Assembly (NCBI GenBank): GCA_013153965.1
Contig: JAADDJ010000027.1
Location: forward strand, 1-33,608
Length of the DNA: 33,608 nt
Reading direction: 5' to 3'
DNA from: Thermotogae bacterium
Lineage (GTDB): Bacteria; Hydrothermota; Hydrothermia; LBFQ01
The stretch's first letter is position 1. Every line of letters begins with the position of its first letter. The notes below the pieces were generated by a model. It saw only the letters and a list, made by a program, of their open reading frames with translations, did no database searches and had not been told where the DNA came from. Below are positions 17,879 to 26,006 of the stretch, piece after piece. The translations under genes and the position numbers were made by a program.

Positions 17879-19126
17879 CTACCTCCTGTATGCAAGGCTC
17901 CCCTTCGCGAAGGTCATGAGGACCCTACCCCGTAGCACCTTACCCAAGAAGGGGTTGTTCTTACTGGCCGAGCGAAGGTCCTCCTCCCGAACCTTCCATT
18001 CGGCATCCTGATCAAAGACGAAGAGGTTAGCTTCGGAGCCCTCGGAGAGACTCACGGCGACCCCCAAGAAATCGGCCGGACGGGCGGACATCCTCACGAG
18101 CAAATCCCGCAGGCTCATCTCCCCCGTGAGGACAAGATGGGTGTATAGGGCCGAGAAGGCGGTCTCAAGTCCCTCAACGCCCGGTGAGGCGTCCGTCAGG
18201 GGCGCCTCCTTCTCGTAGTAGGCGTGGGGGGCGTGGTCCGTGGCAACGAAATCTATCAGCCCCTTGCGGAAGGCATCCACCATGGCGCGCCTGTCCGCTT
18301 CGGACCTTATGGGAGGATTCACCCGGAAGGTGGGATCGTAGAAGGGTATCCGGTCCGTTGAGAACAGCAGGTGATGGGGCGTTATCTCGGTGGTTATCCT
18401 CGCCCCTCTCTCGCGGAAGGACAAGGCCACCTCCAGACCATCGGGCGTGGAGATGTGGGCCACGTGAAGGTGGGCGCCGACGAGCGAGGCCATGCGTGCA
18501 TCCCTGTATATAGCCAACTCCTCCGCCAGAGGCGACCTGAACCTCATCCCGTACTTTATACCCACCGCATCGTAGTTGGCGAAACCTCTGGCCAGCTCGG
18601 GCACCTCCGCGTGGGTTATCAGGGGAACGCCCATGTGGGAGGCGTATATGAGGGCGTTGAGCATGACGGAGGGGTCCGAAACCCACGAGCCGTCGTCGGA
18701 GAAGGCGAATGCCCCCGCCTCACGCATCAGGCCCATCTCCGTTAGCTCCCTTCCCTCCCTACCTTTGGTAATCGCCCCAACAACGTGTATGCCCACGGGG
18801 AGATTCTCGGACCTCGCCTTCAAGGCTCTAACCATCTCCGGAGAATCTATCGGGGGGGAGGTGTTGGGCATAACGCCTACGTGGGCGTACCCTCCGGCGA
18901 CGGCCGCCCATGAGACGGTCTCCAAAGTCTCCTTATGCTCAAAGCCCGGCTCCCGGGCATGGACGTGAGGATCGGCGAGGGCGGGGAGGACGAATCGTCC
19001 CCCGACGTCAATAACCTCCGCACCGTCGGCCCTCACGTCCCCTATCTTGGTTATCCTACCGTCCTCTATGAGGATATCGGCCGGGGTCTCCCCGAGTATG
19101 AGGCCACCTTTGAGAAGGTATCTCAT
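17879..19126 (-). CDS. pyrC: Dihydroorotase
   Basis: GGRFVLPALADPHVHAREPGFEHKETLETVSWAAVAGGYAHVGVMPNTSPPID; HAEVPELA; HVAHIST; FVATDHAPHAYYEKEAPL. Confidence 0.95.
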   Translation of the reverse strand: MRYLLKGGLILGETPADILIEDGRITKIGDVRADGAEVIDVGGRFVLPALADPHVHAREPGFEHKETLETVSWAAVAGGYAHVGVMPNTSPPIDSPEMVRALKARSENLPVGIHVVGAITKGREGRELTEMGLMREAGAFAFSDDGSWVSDPSVMLNALIYASHMGVPLITHAEVPELARGFANYDAVGIKYGMRFRSPLAEELAIYRDARMASLVGAHLHVAHISTPDGLEVALSFRERGARITTEITPHHLLFSTDRIPFYDPTFRVNPPIRSEADRRAMVDAFRKGLIDFVATDHAPHAYYEKEAPLTDASPGVEGLETAFSALYTHLVLTGEMSLRDLLVRMSARPADFLGVAVSLSEGSEANLFVFDQDAEWKVREEDLRSASKNNPFLGKVLRGRVLMTFAKGSLAYRR

Positions 19127-20268
19127 AACGAGGGCGATATGGCCAACCTCCGGATGAACTGGAGACCGATATCCGAAAGTCTCATGACCACGACGCTCTT
19201 GGTATCGGGATCGCGGCTGGTGGATGAGAGCTCTATGTTCCCCGTCACACCTTTGACATCTATGCTGGCGGCGGCCGTCCTTATGTCGTCGGCTGTGAGG
19301 GTGGCCCGAGAGCGCTTTATGACGTCGGAGACCACGAGGAAGGCGTCGTATCCCAAGGCCGCGAAGGAGGATGCGTCCTCCTTGTACTCGCTCTGATACT
19401 TCTCAACGAAGTCGGCGGCTATGGGATCAAAGTGGTTGAAGTGCGTGACGTAGTAGTTATCGCCGGCCGGCTTGCCCACCCTCTTGACGATGGAGGGCAC
19501 ATCCCAACCGTCAGCCCCGAGGACGTATCCCACGTATCCCGAATCCCTGAGGGTCCTAATCACCTTGGCGGCCTCATCGTAGTAGAAGGGAGCGAGCACG
19601 GCCGTACTCTCCTGCGGTATGGTGAAGGCGGAGAGAATCTCCCTCACCTTGGTCGGGAAGTCGTTCTCCCCCTCAAGCACCACGAGAGAGACCACCTTCA
19701 ACCCGTGATTGTCCGCCCACTTCCGAAAATCCTCGGCTATCTCCTTGGAGTAGGAATCGTTGGCCCTCTTGAGGACCACCGCCTCCCTGACCTTCAAAAA
19801 TCCCTCCGCCATGTAGGCCGAGGCGACGGCCATATGGCGGTTGGTGACGCAAACCCTCCAGATCCAATCCGTATTCTCCGTTATCCCGTTCGCCGTGGCC
19901 GTGGGTACGAAGGTGGGGATGCGGAGCTTATTCACCATGTCCTTCATCGCAAGGGCCTCCGCGCTGGTTATGGGACCTATGACCACCCTCGCCCCCTTCT
20001 CCTTGAGCTCCTTCAAGGCGTCGGACACGTGCTCGGGGGAGCCGTCATACTTCTCGGGCAGGACGAACTCCACCTTCCGATTCCCTATGCGGAAGTCCTG
20101 AAGCTTGGCGGCGAGGTATATGCCGTTCTTGACCTGCTTGGAGTAGGTGGCTATATCGCCGGAGGCGTTGGTGGGAAGCAAAAGGCCTATCTTCACGACC
20201 TTCTCTGCCGGCTGACAACCTAAGGCCAACAGTCCTAAAACCGAGGTCAATAAGGTCAGTTTCCTCAT
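19123..20268 (-). CDS. ABC-type branched-chain amino acid-like substrate-binding lipoprotein (Peripla_BP)
   Basis: Start trimmed to MRKLTLLTSVLGLLALGCQPAEKVVKIGLLLPTNASGDIATYSKQVKNGIYLAAK; GARVVIGPITSAEALAM; LGYDAFLVVSDVI. Confidence 0.85.
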   Translation of the reverse strand: MRKLTLLTSVLGLLALGCQPAEKVVKIGLLLPTNASGDIATYSKQVKNGIYLAAKLQDFRIGNRKVEFVLPEKYDGSPEHVSDALKELKEKGARVVIGPITSAEALAMKDMVNKLRIPTFVPTATANGITENTDWIWRVCVTNRHMAVASAYMAEGFLKVREAVVLKRANDSYSKEIAEDFRKWADNHGLKVVSLVVLEGENDFPTKVREILSAFTIPQESTAVLAPFYYDEAAKVIRTLRDSGYVGYVLGADGWDVPSIVKRVGKPAGDNYYVTHFNHFDPIAADFVEKYQSEYKEDASSFAALGYDAFLVVSDVIKRSRATLTADDIRTAAASIDVKGVTGNIELSSTSRDPDTKSVVVMRLSDIGLQFIRRLAISPSL

Positions 20269-20278
20269 ATTGGGCGAT

Positions 20279-20284
20279 ATTATA
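20279..20284 (-). promoter_or_regulatory. -10 TATAAT, 10 nt before ATG at 20268
   Basis: minus strand TATAAT-ATCGCCCAAT-ATG. Confidence 0.5.
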
Positions 20285-20333
20285 CTGTGGAAACTATGGT
20301 CCCAAACCCCCCGCCCGAGGGAATGGAGGAAGG

Positions 20334-20708
20334 TCATTCGGAGAACTTCAGCTTGACCATCAGAGTCCCCTCCTGAACTACCTCTCCCGGCTCCACCTTC
20401 ACCTCCACGACCTCCGCGTCGTCGGGGGCGCTCAGGACGGTCTCCATCTTCATCGCCTCAAGGATGACAAGGGGCTCACCCTTGGAGACCCTATCGCCTA
20501 CCCTCACCTTAACATCCACCACCCTACCCGCCATGGGTGCCCGTATCTCGTCCCTCCTCTCCTCCTCCCCGCGGGAGGAGAATCCCGGAACGGTGGCGAC
20601 GAAATGGTGCCTCCCCTCATAGAGGACCTCGTAGCCGCCTCTGACCTTGCGCACGGCGAATCTCTTACCGTTGAGTATGTACCATCTGCCGTACCTCTTA
20701 ACCTCCAT
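20334..20708 (-). CDS. Biotin carboxyl carrier (biotin/lipoyl attachment) protein
   Basis: RAPMAGRVVDVKVRVGDRVSKGEPLVILEAMKMETVLSAPDDAEVVEVKVEPGEVVQEGTLMVKL; AMKM biotinylation motif. Confidence 0.9.
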   Translation of the reverse strand: MEVKRYGRWYILNGKRFAVRKVRGGYEVLYEGRHHFVATVPGFSSRGEEERRDEIRAPMAGRVVDVKVRVGDRVSKGEPLVILEAMKMETVLSAPDDAEVVEVKVEPGEVVQEGTLMVKLKFSE

Positions 20709-21849
20709 CCCTGACCTCCTCCAAACTGGCCTTCGGCTTTATCGCGAAGATGTCTATTCCGTCCTTCTCCTTGAGGATGCGGCCGTAGGTGTGAAGCCTG
20801 CCGGTCCATGTGAGACTAGCCCAGTAGGCGGCGGAGACTATGAGGAATATGAGGATCCAAACGTCAAAGGCCACGCCGAAGATATAGGTGGTCGTTGTGG
20901 GCTTCGGAGCCACCCTATGAACGAAGATTTCTGACGGGAGAATCCACGCGAGAACGTACGCGAGAGGGTAGGGCATCTGCGGAGGGTTAAATAGGAAGAC
21001 GGCCGGATAGTAGAGGAATTTGAAGCGGGGCAGGAGGAATTCCAAAAGTAGGATGGACAGACGCACCGCCCTGAAGAGTACGAAGGTGAAGAATGCCCAA
21101 GCCACCACCTTCAAGGCGTATATCCAAACCTCGTAGAGGACGAATCTGTGAAGTTTCTCGTTGAATATGCTGAACCCTTCGTAGTACAGGTCAAACGTAT
21201 CCCCCTCCATCGCCACGGCCACCGCTGGACCGTATATGAGGACGAAGGCGTACCCGATCAACATGTATATCACCAGCAGCGAGAGGACGACCAGCAGGCC
21301 GAACGTCAGGGTTATCAGGATGGCGCTTAGGTAGAATAGGGACGGTATCCTCCCCCACACGGATGGGATGGCATGGACGACGAGTACCACGAGGGCCACA
21401 CCCAAGAGGAGAAGGGCCGTCGTCCAGAAGAGGCCGGATTTCCGCAGCGACTCCTTGAAAGCCTCGGATAGGGGATAAAAGGGCTGTCCCCTCATGCTCT
21501 CCAGCTCCAGCCGGGATACTCCTATGCCGGCGGTAAAGTACATCCAGAGGAGCGACAGAAGGGCGAGGATCCAGATCCCTCTGGAGAGGGGGGAAAACTT
21601 GCTCCAATCGGATTCAAGGAGCACCTTTCCACCTCTCTCGGCCACATACACCGGAAAGCTTTTGGCCCACACGGGGACGGGGAAGAGATGGTGCAGGTTC
21701 CAAACTCTGGATATATCCAGACCGGCCAGCAGATAGGCCGCGTAGGTCAGGAGGGAGTAGAGAGCAAGACCGACGCCCAAGAATACGAAGGCCAAGGTTA
21801 TCTTCTTCACGGTGAGTGCCCTGAGGGGATAATTCCACAGGCTCCTCAT
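20698..21849 (-). CDS. Multi-pass membrane protein, unknown function
   Basis: 383 aa with several hydrophobic helices; SD GGAGGT before ATG. Confidence 0.7.
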   Translation of the reverse strand: MRSLWNYPLRALTVKKITLAFVFLGVGLALYSLLTYAAYLLAGLDISRVWNLHHLFPVPVWAKSFPVYVAERGGKVLLESDWSKFSPLSRGIWILALLSLLWMYFTAGIGVSRLELESMRGQPFYPLSEAFKESLRKSGLFWTTALLLLGVALVVLVVHAIPSVWGRIPSLFYLSAILITLTFGLLVVLSLLVIYMLIGYAFVLIYGPAVAVAMEGDTFDLYYEGFSIFNEKLHRFVLYEVWIYALKVVAWAFFTFVLFRAVRLSILLLEFLLPRFKFLYYPAVFLFNPPQMPYPLAYVLAWILPSEIFVHRVAPKPTTTTYIFGVAFDVWILIFLIVSAAYWASLTWTGRLHTYGRILKEKDGIDIFAIKPKASLEEVRDGG

Positions 21850-22763
21850 CCTACCTCCTCCGTTCTGGCGAGAAGATGGTAGAGGACGGCCATCCTCACG
21901 GCGACCCCGTTGCGCACCTGCTCAAGTATGAGGGTATTCTCACGGTCGTTGGCCTCCCAGTCCAACTCCACGCCCCAATTGACCGGCCCCGGATGTAGGA
22001 TTATAGTCCTCTCGGGGAGCCTCCGGAGTCTCTCGCGAGTTATCCCCCAATATCTGCGGTACTCCCTGACCGATGGCACGTACGGACCCTCCATCCTCTC
22101 CCTCTGGAGCCGTAGGACCATCAGGACGTCTATATCCTCCAGAACGTCGTCCAAGGCGACGATGCGGGCTCCCAAACCTTCAAACTCGCCGGGCAGGAGG
22201 GTGGGAGGGCCCGAGAACATGACCTCGCTCCCGAACATCCTCCACAGGAAGAGGTTGGAGCGGGCCACCCGGGAGTGGAGGATATCTCCCACGATCAGCA
22301 CCTTCAGACCGTTCAACCGCCCCAGATGCCGCCGGACTGTGAATGCATCCAGGAGGGCCTGCGTCGGATGCTCGTGGGCACCGTCTCCGGCGTTTATGAC
22401 GGAGGCCTTGGTGTGTTGGGCCACGAAGTGGGCCGCGCCGGGGGACGAGTGGCGCACTATTATGCCATCCACCCCCATGGCTTGGAGGTTGTAGAGGGTG
22501 TCAAGGAAGGTCTCCCCCTTCCTCATGGAGGATTTGGCGGGGGAGAAATTTACGGTATCGGCCGACAGCCTCTTGGCCGCCACCTCAAAGGACGACTGGG
22601 TCCGGGTTGAAGGCTCCATGAACATGAAGAGTACGGTCTTCCCACGGAGGGTGGGGAGTTTCTTGGACGGCTGCTCCAGAACCTTGAGAAAGACTTCGGC
22701 GCTCTCCAAAATCTTCATCAGAAAATCCCTGTCGGCCGTCTCTATATCAAGCAGATGCTTCAT
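21846..22763 (-). CDS. pyrB: Aspartate carbamoyltransferase catalytic subunit
   Basis: Start trimmed to MKHLLDIETADRDFLMKILESAEVF; FMEPSTRTQSSFEVAAKRL; HPTQALLDAFTVRRHLG; LHPGPVNWGVEL. Confidence 0.93.
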   Translation of the reverse strand: MKHLLDIETADRDFLMKILESAEVFLKVLEQPSKKLPTLRGKTVLFMFMEPSTRTQSSFEVAAKRLSADTVNFSPAKSSMRKGETFLDTLYNLQAMGVDGIIVRHSSPGAAHFVAQHTKASVINAGDGAHEHPTQALLDAFTVRRHLGRLNGLKVLIVGDILHSRVARSNLFLWRMFGSEVMFSGPPTLLPGEFEGLGARIVALDDVLEDIDVLMVLRLQRERMEGPYVPSVREYRRYWGITRERLRRLPERTIILHPGPVNWGVELDWEANDRENTLILEQVRNGVAVRMAVLYHLLARTEEVG

Positions 22764-22792
22764 TCGGGGAGGGATTTTAAGGGGGATGGCCC

Positions 22793-23866
22793 CTACTTCA
22801 GCCGCCTCCACTCTATCTCTATGCCGTAGCCCTCATGTCCCGGAAGTTGCTTCTCTCGTCCCGTCAGCAGCACGGCCCTGCGGATACCCAGATCCTTGAG
22901 TATCTGCATCCCTATACCGTACTCCTTCAAGGTGGTATCCTCGTGCTCCTTGATCCCCATCAGGTGGAAGAAGGGATACTCAGGGGGGTCCGTCCGACGT
23001 ATATACACGAATACCCCGCCCTCCGCGTTGATCATCCGCAGGCTCCTCTCAAGGTTCTCACCGCATACGCAACTCTTGGCCCTGAAGACGTTCCCGGCGA
23101 CGCAGTGGGATTGGACCCTGACCAGAACCTTATCCCCCAAAGGCTCCTTGATGAGTGCGAGATGGGTGTTGGGCGTGAGAATCTCCCTATATATCACCGC
23201 CTTGAACGTTCCGTAAGGGGTCTCCATCCTCCCCTCCCATATGCGCTCTATGAGTTTCTCCCGCTGGAGGCGGTACTCTATGATCTGGGCGATGGAAATT
23301 ATCTTCAGGTTGAGCTCGTTTGCTATCTCAAATAGCCTCGGAAGGCGGGCCATGGAGCCGTCCTCATCCAGTATCTCACATATGACGGCGGAAGGGTATA
23401 GTCCCGCCATCTTGGCCAAATCCACGCTCGCCTCCGTATGCCCCGCCCTCTTGAGGACGCCCCCCTCGGTAGCCTTCAGGGTGTAGAGATGCCCCGGTCT
23501 GACGAAGTCATCCGGACCCTTGGAGGGATCCGCCACCCATCTGGCCGTCAGCGCCCTGTCGTGGGCCGACGTACCCGTTGATGTGGCCTTCGCGTCTATC
23601 GGGACCCCGAAGGGGGTACCGTAGTGGGACGTGTTGGCGACCGGAAGGTCAAGTTGGAGCTCCTTGAAGCGCTCCTCCGTCATCGTCACGCATATGAGCC
23701 CCCCTCCCCTCTTGGCCATGAGATTTATAACCTCCGGCGTGGCCTTTTCGGACGCGACGACGAAATCCCCCTCATTCTCCCTCTCGGGATCATCAACCAC
23801 GATTATGGGTTTGCCCTTGCGTAGGTCCTCCAGAGCGTCCTCAAGGCTGTCAAACTCCCGTCTCAA
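22793..23866 (-). CDS. ribBA: Bifunctional DHBP synthase / GTP cyclohydrolase II-like (RibBA)
   Basis: GKPIIVVDDPERENEGDFVVASEKATPEVINLMAKRGGGLICV; TSTGTSAHDRALT; RPGHLYTLKATEGGVLKRAGHTEASVDLAKMAGL; C-terminal RVQSHCVAGNVFRAKSCVCGENLERSLRMI; TTG start. Confidence 0.92.
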   Translation of the reverse strand: MRREFDSLEDALEDLRKGKPIIVVDDPERENEGDFVVASEKATPEVINLMAKRGGGLICVTMTEERFKELQLDLPVANTSHYGTPFGVPIDAKATSTGTSAHDRALTARWVADPSKGPDDFVRPGHLYTLKATEGGVLKRAGHTEASVDLAKMAGLYPSAVICEILDEDGSMARLPRLFEIANELNLKIISIAQIIEYRLQREKLIERIWEGRMETPYGTFKAVIYREILTPNTHLALIKEPLGDKVLVRVQSHCVAGNVFRAKSCVCGENLERSLRMINAEGGVFVYIRRTDPPEYPFFHLMGIKEHEDTTLKEYGIGMQILKDLGIRRAVLLTGREKQLPGHEGYGIEIEWRRLK

Positions 23867-23872
23867 GTGGCT

Positions 23873-23878
23873 ATTGTA
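23873..23878 (-). promoter_or_regulatory. -10 TACAAT, 6 nt before TTG of ribBA
   Basis: minus strand TACAAT-AGCCAC-TTG. Confidence 0.5.
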
Positions 23879-23884
23879 ATAGCG

Positions 23885-23890
23885 TAGAAT
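23885..23890 (+). promoter_or_regulatory. -10 TAGAAT, 6 nt before ATG at 23897
   Basis: TAGAAT-CTCACG-ATG. Confidence 0.6.
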
Positions 23891-23896
23891 CTCACG

Positions 23897-24661
23897 ATGC
23901 GTGGGCTCTCCCTTACGATTCTCCTACTACTCTCCTGCTCTCCCGGAGGGGGAGGAATCGTATCCCTCGCGCCGAGCGCGGACGAGATAATCGTAGCCGT
24001 AGGGGGTAAAGATGCTCTGAAGGGCGTGAGCACCTACAGCAAGGTCAAGGGTGTTCCGAGGGTGGGGGATCTGCTGAATCCGGATTACGAGAGGCTTCTG
24101 TCCATGAGGCCGGACGTGGTGATAGTAGTGCTCCCCATGCAGAGGAGGGTCAAGGAGAGGTTGGATAAACTCTCCCTAAGGACGTTTGACTTCTCCCCGG
24201 AGAGCGTGGAGGAGCTCGTTCGGGACATAAGGCGGTTGGGGAAGTTGGTGGGTAGGGAGCGGGAGGCGGACAGGTTGGCCGACTCCATATCTCGCGCCGT
24301 CTCTTCCATCAAACCCTTGGGAGCCTTCACATTCTACGTGGAGCTGTCGTCCAAGCCCGTATTCGTGGCCGGAGACAGTACCTACATCGCGCACATCGTG
24401 CGGAAGTTCGGAGGGAAGAACCTCTACGGACACCTCAAGGGCTACGCCCCCGTAAGTACGGAGGACATACTTAGCCGAAAACCCGACATAGTCTTCACCA
24501 CATCCGACCCGAAGGAGCGCATAGGCCTCAACGCGTGCATGGTGCGCCTCAAACACGACGAGGTATCGCCGGGCTTGAGCATCTTCTCCCTCCTCAAGAC
24601 CCTTGAGAGGGGCATAGATTCGTGCCTCTCGGTGCGTACCGGAGACGGAGGCCGACCTTAA
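23897..24661 (+). CDS. TroA/BtuF-like periplasmic metal/cofactor-binding lipoprotein
   Basis: MRGLSLTILLLLSCSPGGG lipobox; RIVSLAPSADEIIVAVGGKDALKGVSTYS...VPRVGDLLNPDYERLLSMRPDVVIVV. Confidence 0.85.
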   Translation: MRGLSLTILLLLSCSPGGGGIVSLAPSADEIIVAVGGKDALKGVSTYSKVKGVPRVGDLLNPDYERLLSMRPDVVIVVLPMQRRVKERLDKLSLRTFDFSPESVEELVRDIRRLGKLVGREREADRLADSISRAVSSIKPLGAFTFYVELSSKPVFVAGDSTYIAHIVRKFGGKNLYGHLKGYAPVSTEDILSRKPDIVFTTSDPKERIGLNACMVRLKHDEVSPGLSIFSLLKTLERGIDSCLSVRTGDGGRP

Positions 24662-24664
24662 AAT
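24659..24664 (+). promoter_or_regulatory. -10 TAAAAT, 7 nt before TTG at 24672; contains the upstream stop codon
   Basis: TAAAAT-AGGAACC-TTG; TAA of the upstream CDS is 24659-24661. Confidence 0.55.
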
Positions 24665-24671
24665 AGGAACC

Positions 24672-25112
24672 TTGAGCGTGCATTACAGGGAAAGAGTGGC
24701 TAAGGTGACGTTCAGGGCGTTGAGGGATAGGCCCGGGGTGGCGGCCGAGGTGATCCAGCTCCTACGACAGGAGGGATACACCGTTCTGGCCGCGAGCTTT
24801 GACAGCTCGGTGGGTGGAAGGGCGGACTTCTCCGTCATAGTCTATGAGAGCGAGGGGGTGGATATCCGCAAACGCCGCGAGGAGATAGCCGAGAGTACGG
24901 GAGCGAAGGAGGTGATCGTGGATAGCGGGTTGGCTTTCCTTGAGTTCTTGGATGTTCTGGACCTTAGGGCCGTTCTGGAGACCCTGGCGAACATGGGTAT
25001 AAACTTGGAGTTCATAGCCCTCACCTCCGGAGTCCTCGGCGTGGCCATAAGGCGCAACCTGCTGGAGGACGTGCTGCTCGCCCTTCACGAGGAGGTTCCA
25101 AATGCTGTATAA
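24672..25112 (+). CDS. Freestanding tandem ACT-domain protein (aspartokinase regulatory-domain-like)
   Basis: VTFRALRDRPGVAAEVIQLLRQEGYTVLAASFDSS... LAFLEFLDVLDLRAVLETLANMGINLEFIALTSGVLGVAIRRNLLEDVLLALHEE. Confidence 0.75.
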   Translation: MSVHYRERVAKVTFRALRDRPGVAAEVIQLLRQEGYTVLAASFDSSVGGRADFSVIVYESEGVDIRKRREEIAESTGAKEVIVDSGLAFLEFLDVLDLRAVLETLANMGINLEFIALTSGVLGVAIRRNLLEDVLLALHEEVPNAV

Positions 25113-25452
25113 GGTCCTGAAGGCCAAACTCCACTGGGCGCGGGTCTCATCAAAGGACCTGAACTACGAGGGTAGCATCGTCATAGATGAGGAGCTCATG
25201 CGCAGGTGCGGGATACTCCCCTACGAGAGCGTCCTGATAGTAAATGTTGAGACGGGAGGGCGGTTTGAGACCTACGCCATACCGGGGGGGAAGGGGGAGA
25301 TAAAGGTAAATGGCGGAACGGCACGTCTCTCGGAGGTCGGGGACAGGCTGATCATCATGGCCTTCGCGTGGATGGAGCCGGAGGAAGCCCGATCCCACAG
25401 GCCCAAGGTCCTCGTTCTCAACGAGCGGAACGAGGTTGTTGTGGAGAAATGA
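25102..25452 (+). CDS. panD: Aspartate 1-decarboxylase
   Basis: MLYKVLKAKLHWARVSSKDLNYEGSIVIDEELMRRCGILPYESVLIVNVETGGRFETYAIPG; self-cleavage motif YEGS. Confidence 0.95.
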   Translation: MLYKVLKAKLHWARVSSKDLNYEGSIVIDEELMRRCGILPYESVLIVNVETGGRFETYAIPGGKGEIKVNGGTARLSEVGDRLIIMAFAWMEPEEARSHRPKVLVLNERNEVVVEK

Positions 25453-26006
25453 AAAAGGGTGGTCTGCAGATATCCGGCGGGCGGTTCAAGGGATTCAAGC
25501 TGAAGGCGGACAGGCGCGTTCGCCCGACCAGCTCCTTCACCCGAAAGCGGATATACGACATAATAGGCGGGGTTGAAGGGTACGACGTCTTGGACCTGTT
25601 CAGCGGCAGCGGGGCGCTGGGTATAGAGGCCCTATCAAGGGGTGCGAGAAGTTGCGTATTCGTTGAGAGTAGCGGCGCGAGCGTAAAGACCATACGCTCC
25701 AACCTTGAGAAACTGGGACTGTCGGGAAACGTAAAGGTCGTCCGGGCGGATGCTCTGGCTTTCCTCAAAACCTACGACGGGGAGTTTGACCTGATACTGG
25801 CGGATCCCCCTTACGCTTGGGACCGACGCGAGGATCTCCTGAGGGCGGTAAAACGTCTTCTGAAGGACGGGGGCATATTCATCTTTGAGATGTCCTCAAG
25901 GGTCAAACCTCCGGAGATAGAGGGTTTGAGACTCTTCAAGTTCGTCAAGGGTGGGGACACGGCCGTGGCCTTCTACAGGAAGGAGGGCCGTAGAATACCT
26001 TCGTGA
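25449..26006 (+). CDS. rsmD: 16S rRNA (guanine(966)-N(2))-methyltransferase RsmD
   Basis: Start trimmed to MKKGGLQISGGRFKGFKL; RPTSSFTRKRIYDIIGG; VLDLFSGSGALGIEALSRGA; LILADPPYAWD. Confidence 0.93.
   Translation: MKKGGLQISGGRFKGFKLKADRRVRPTSSFTRKRIYDIIGGVEGYDVLDLFSGSGALGIEALSRGARSCVFVESSGASVKTIRSNLEKLGLSGNVKVVRADALAFLKTYDGEFDLILADPPYAWDRREDLLRAVKRLLKDGGIFIFEMSSRVKPPEIEGLRLFKFVKGGDTAVAFYRKEGRRIPS
25991..25996 (+). promoter_or_regulatory. -10 TAGAAT inside rsmD 3' end, 6 nt before GTG at 26003
   Basis: TAGAAT-ACCTTC-GTG. Confidence 0.55.

Noticed and set aside
22764-22811. 16-aa upstream extension of PyrB
   Set aside because: PyrB homology starts at MKHLLDIETADRD; the extension overlaps the end of ribBA and has no family support.
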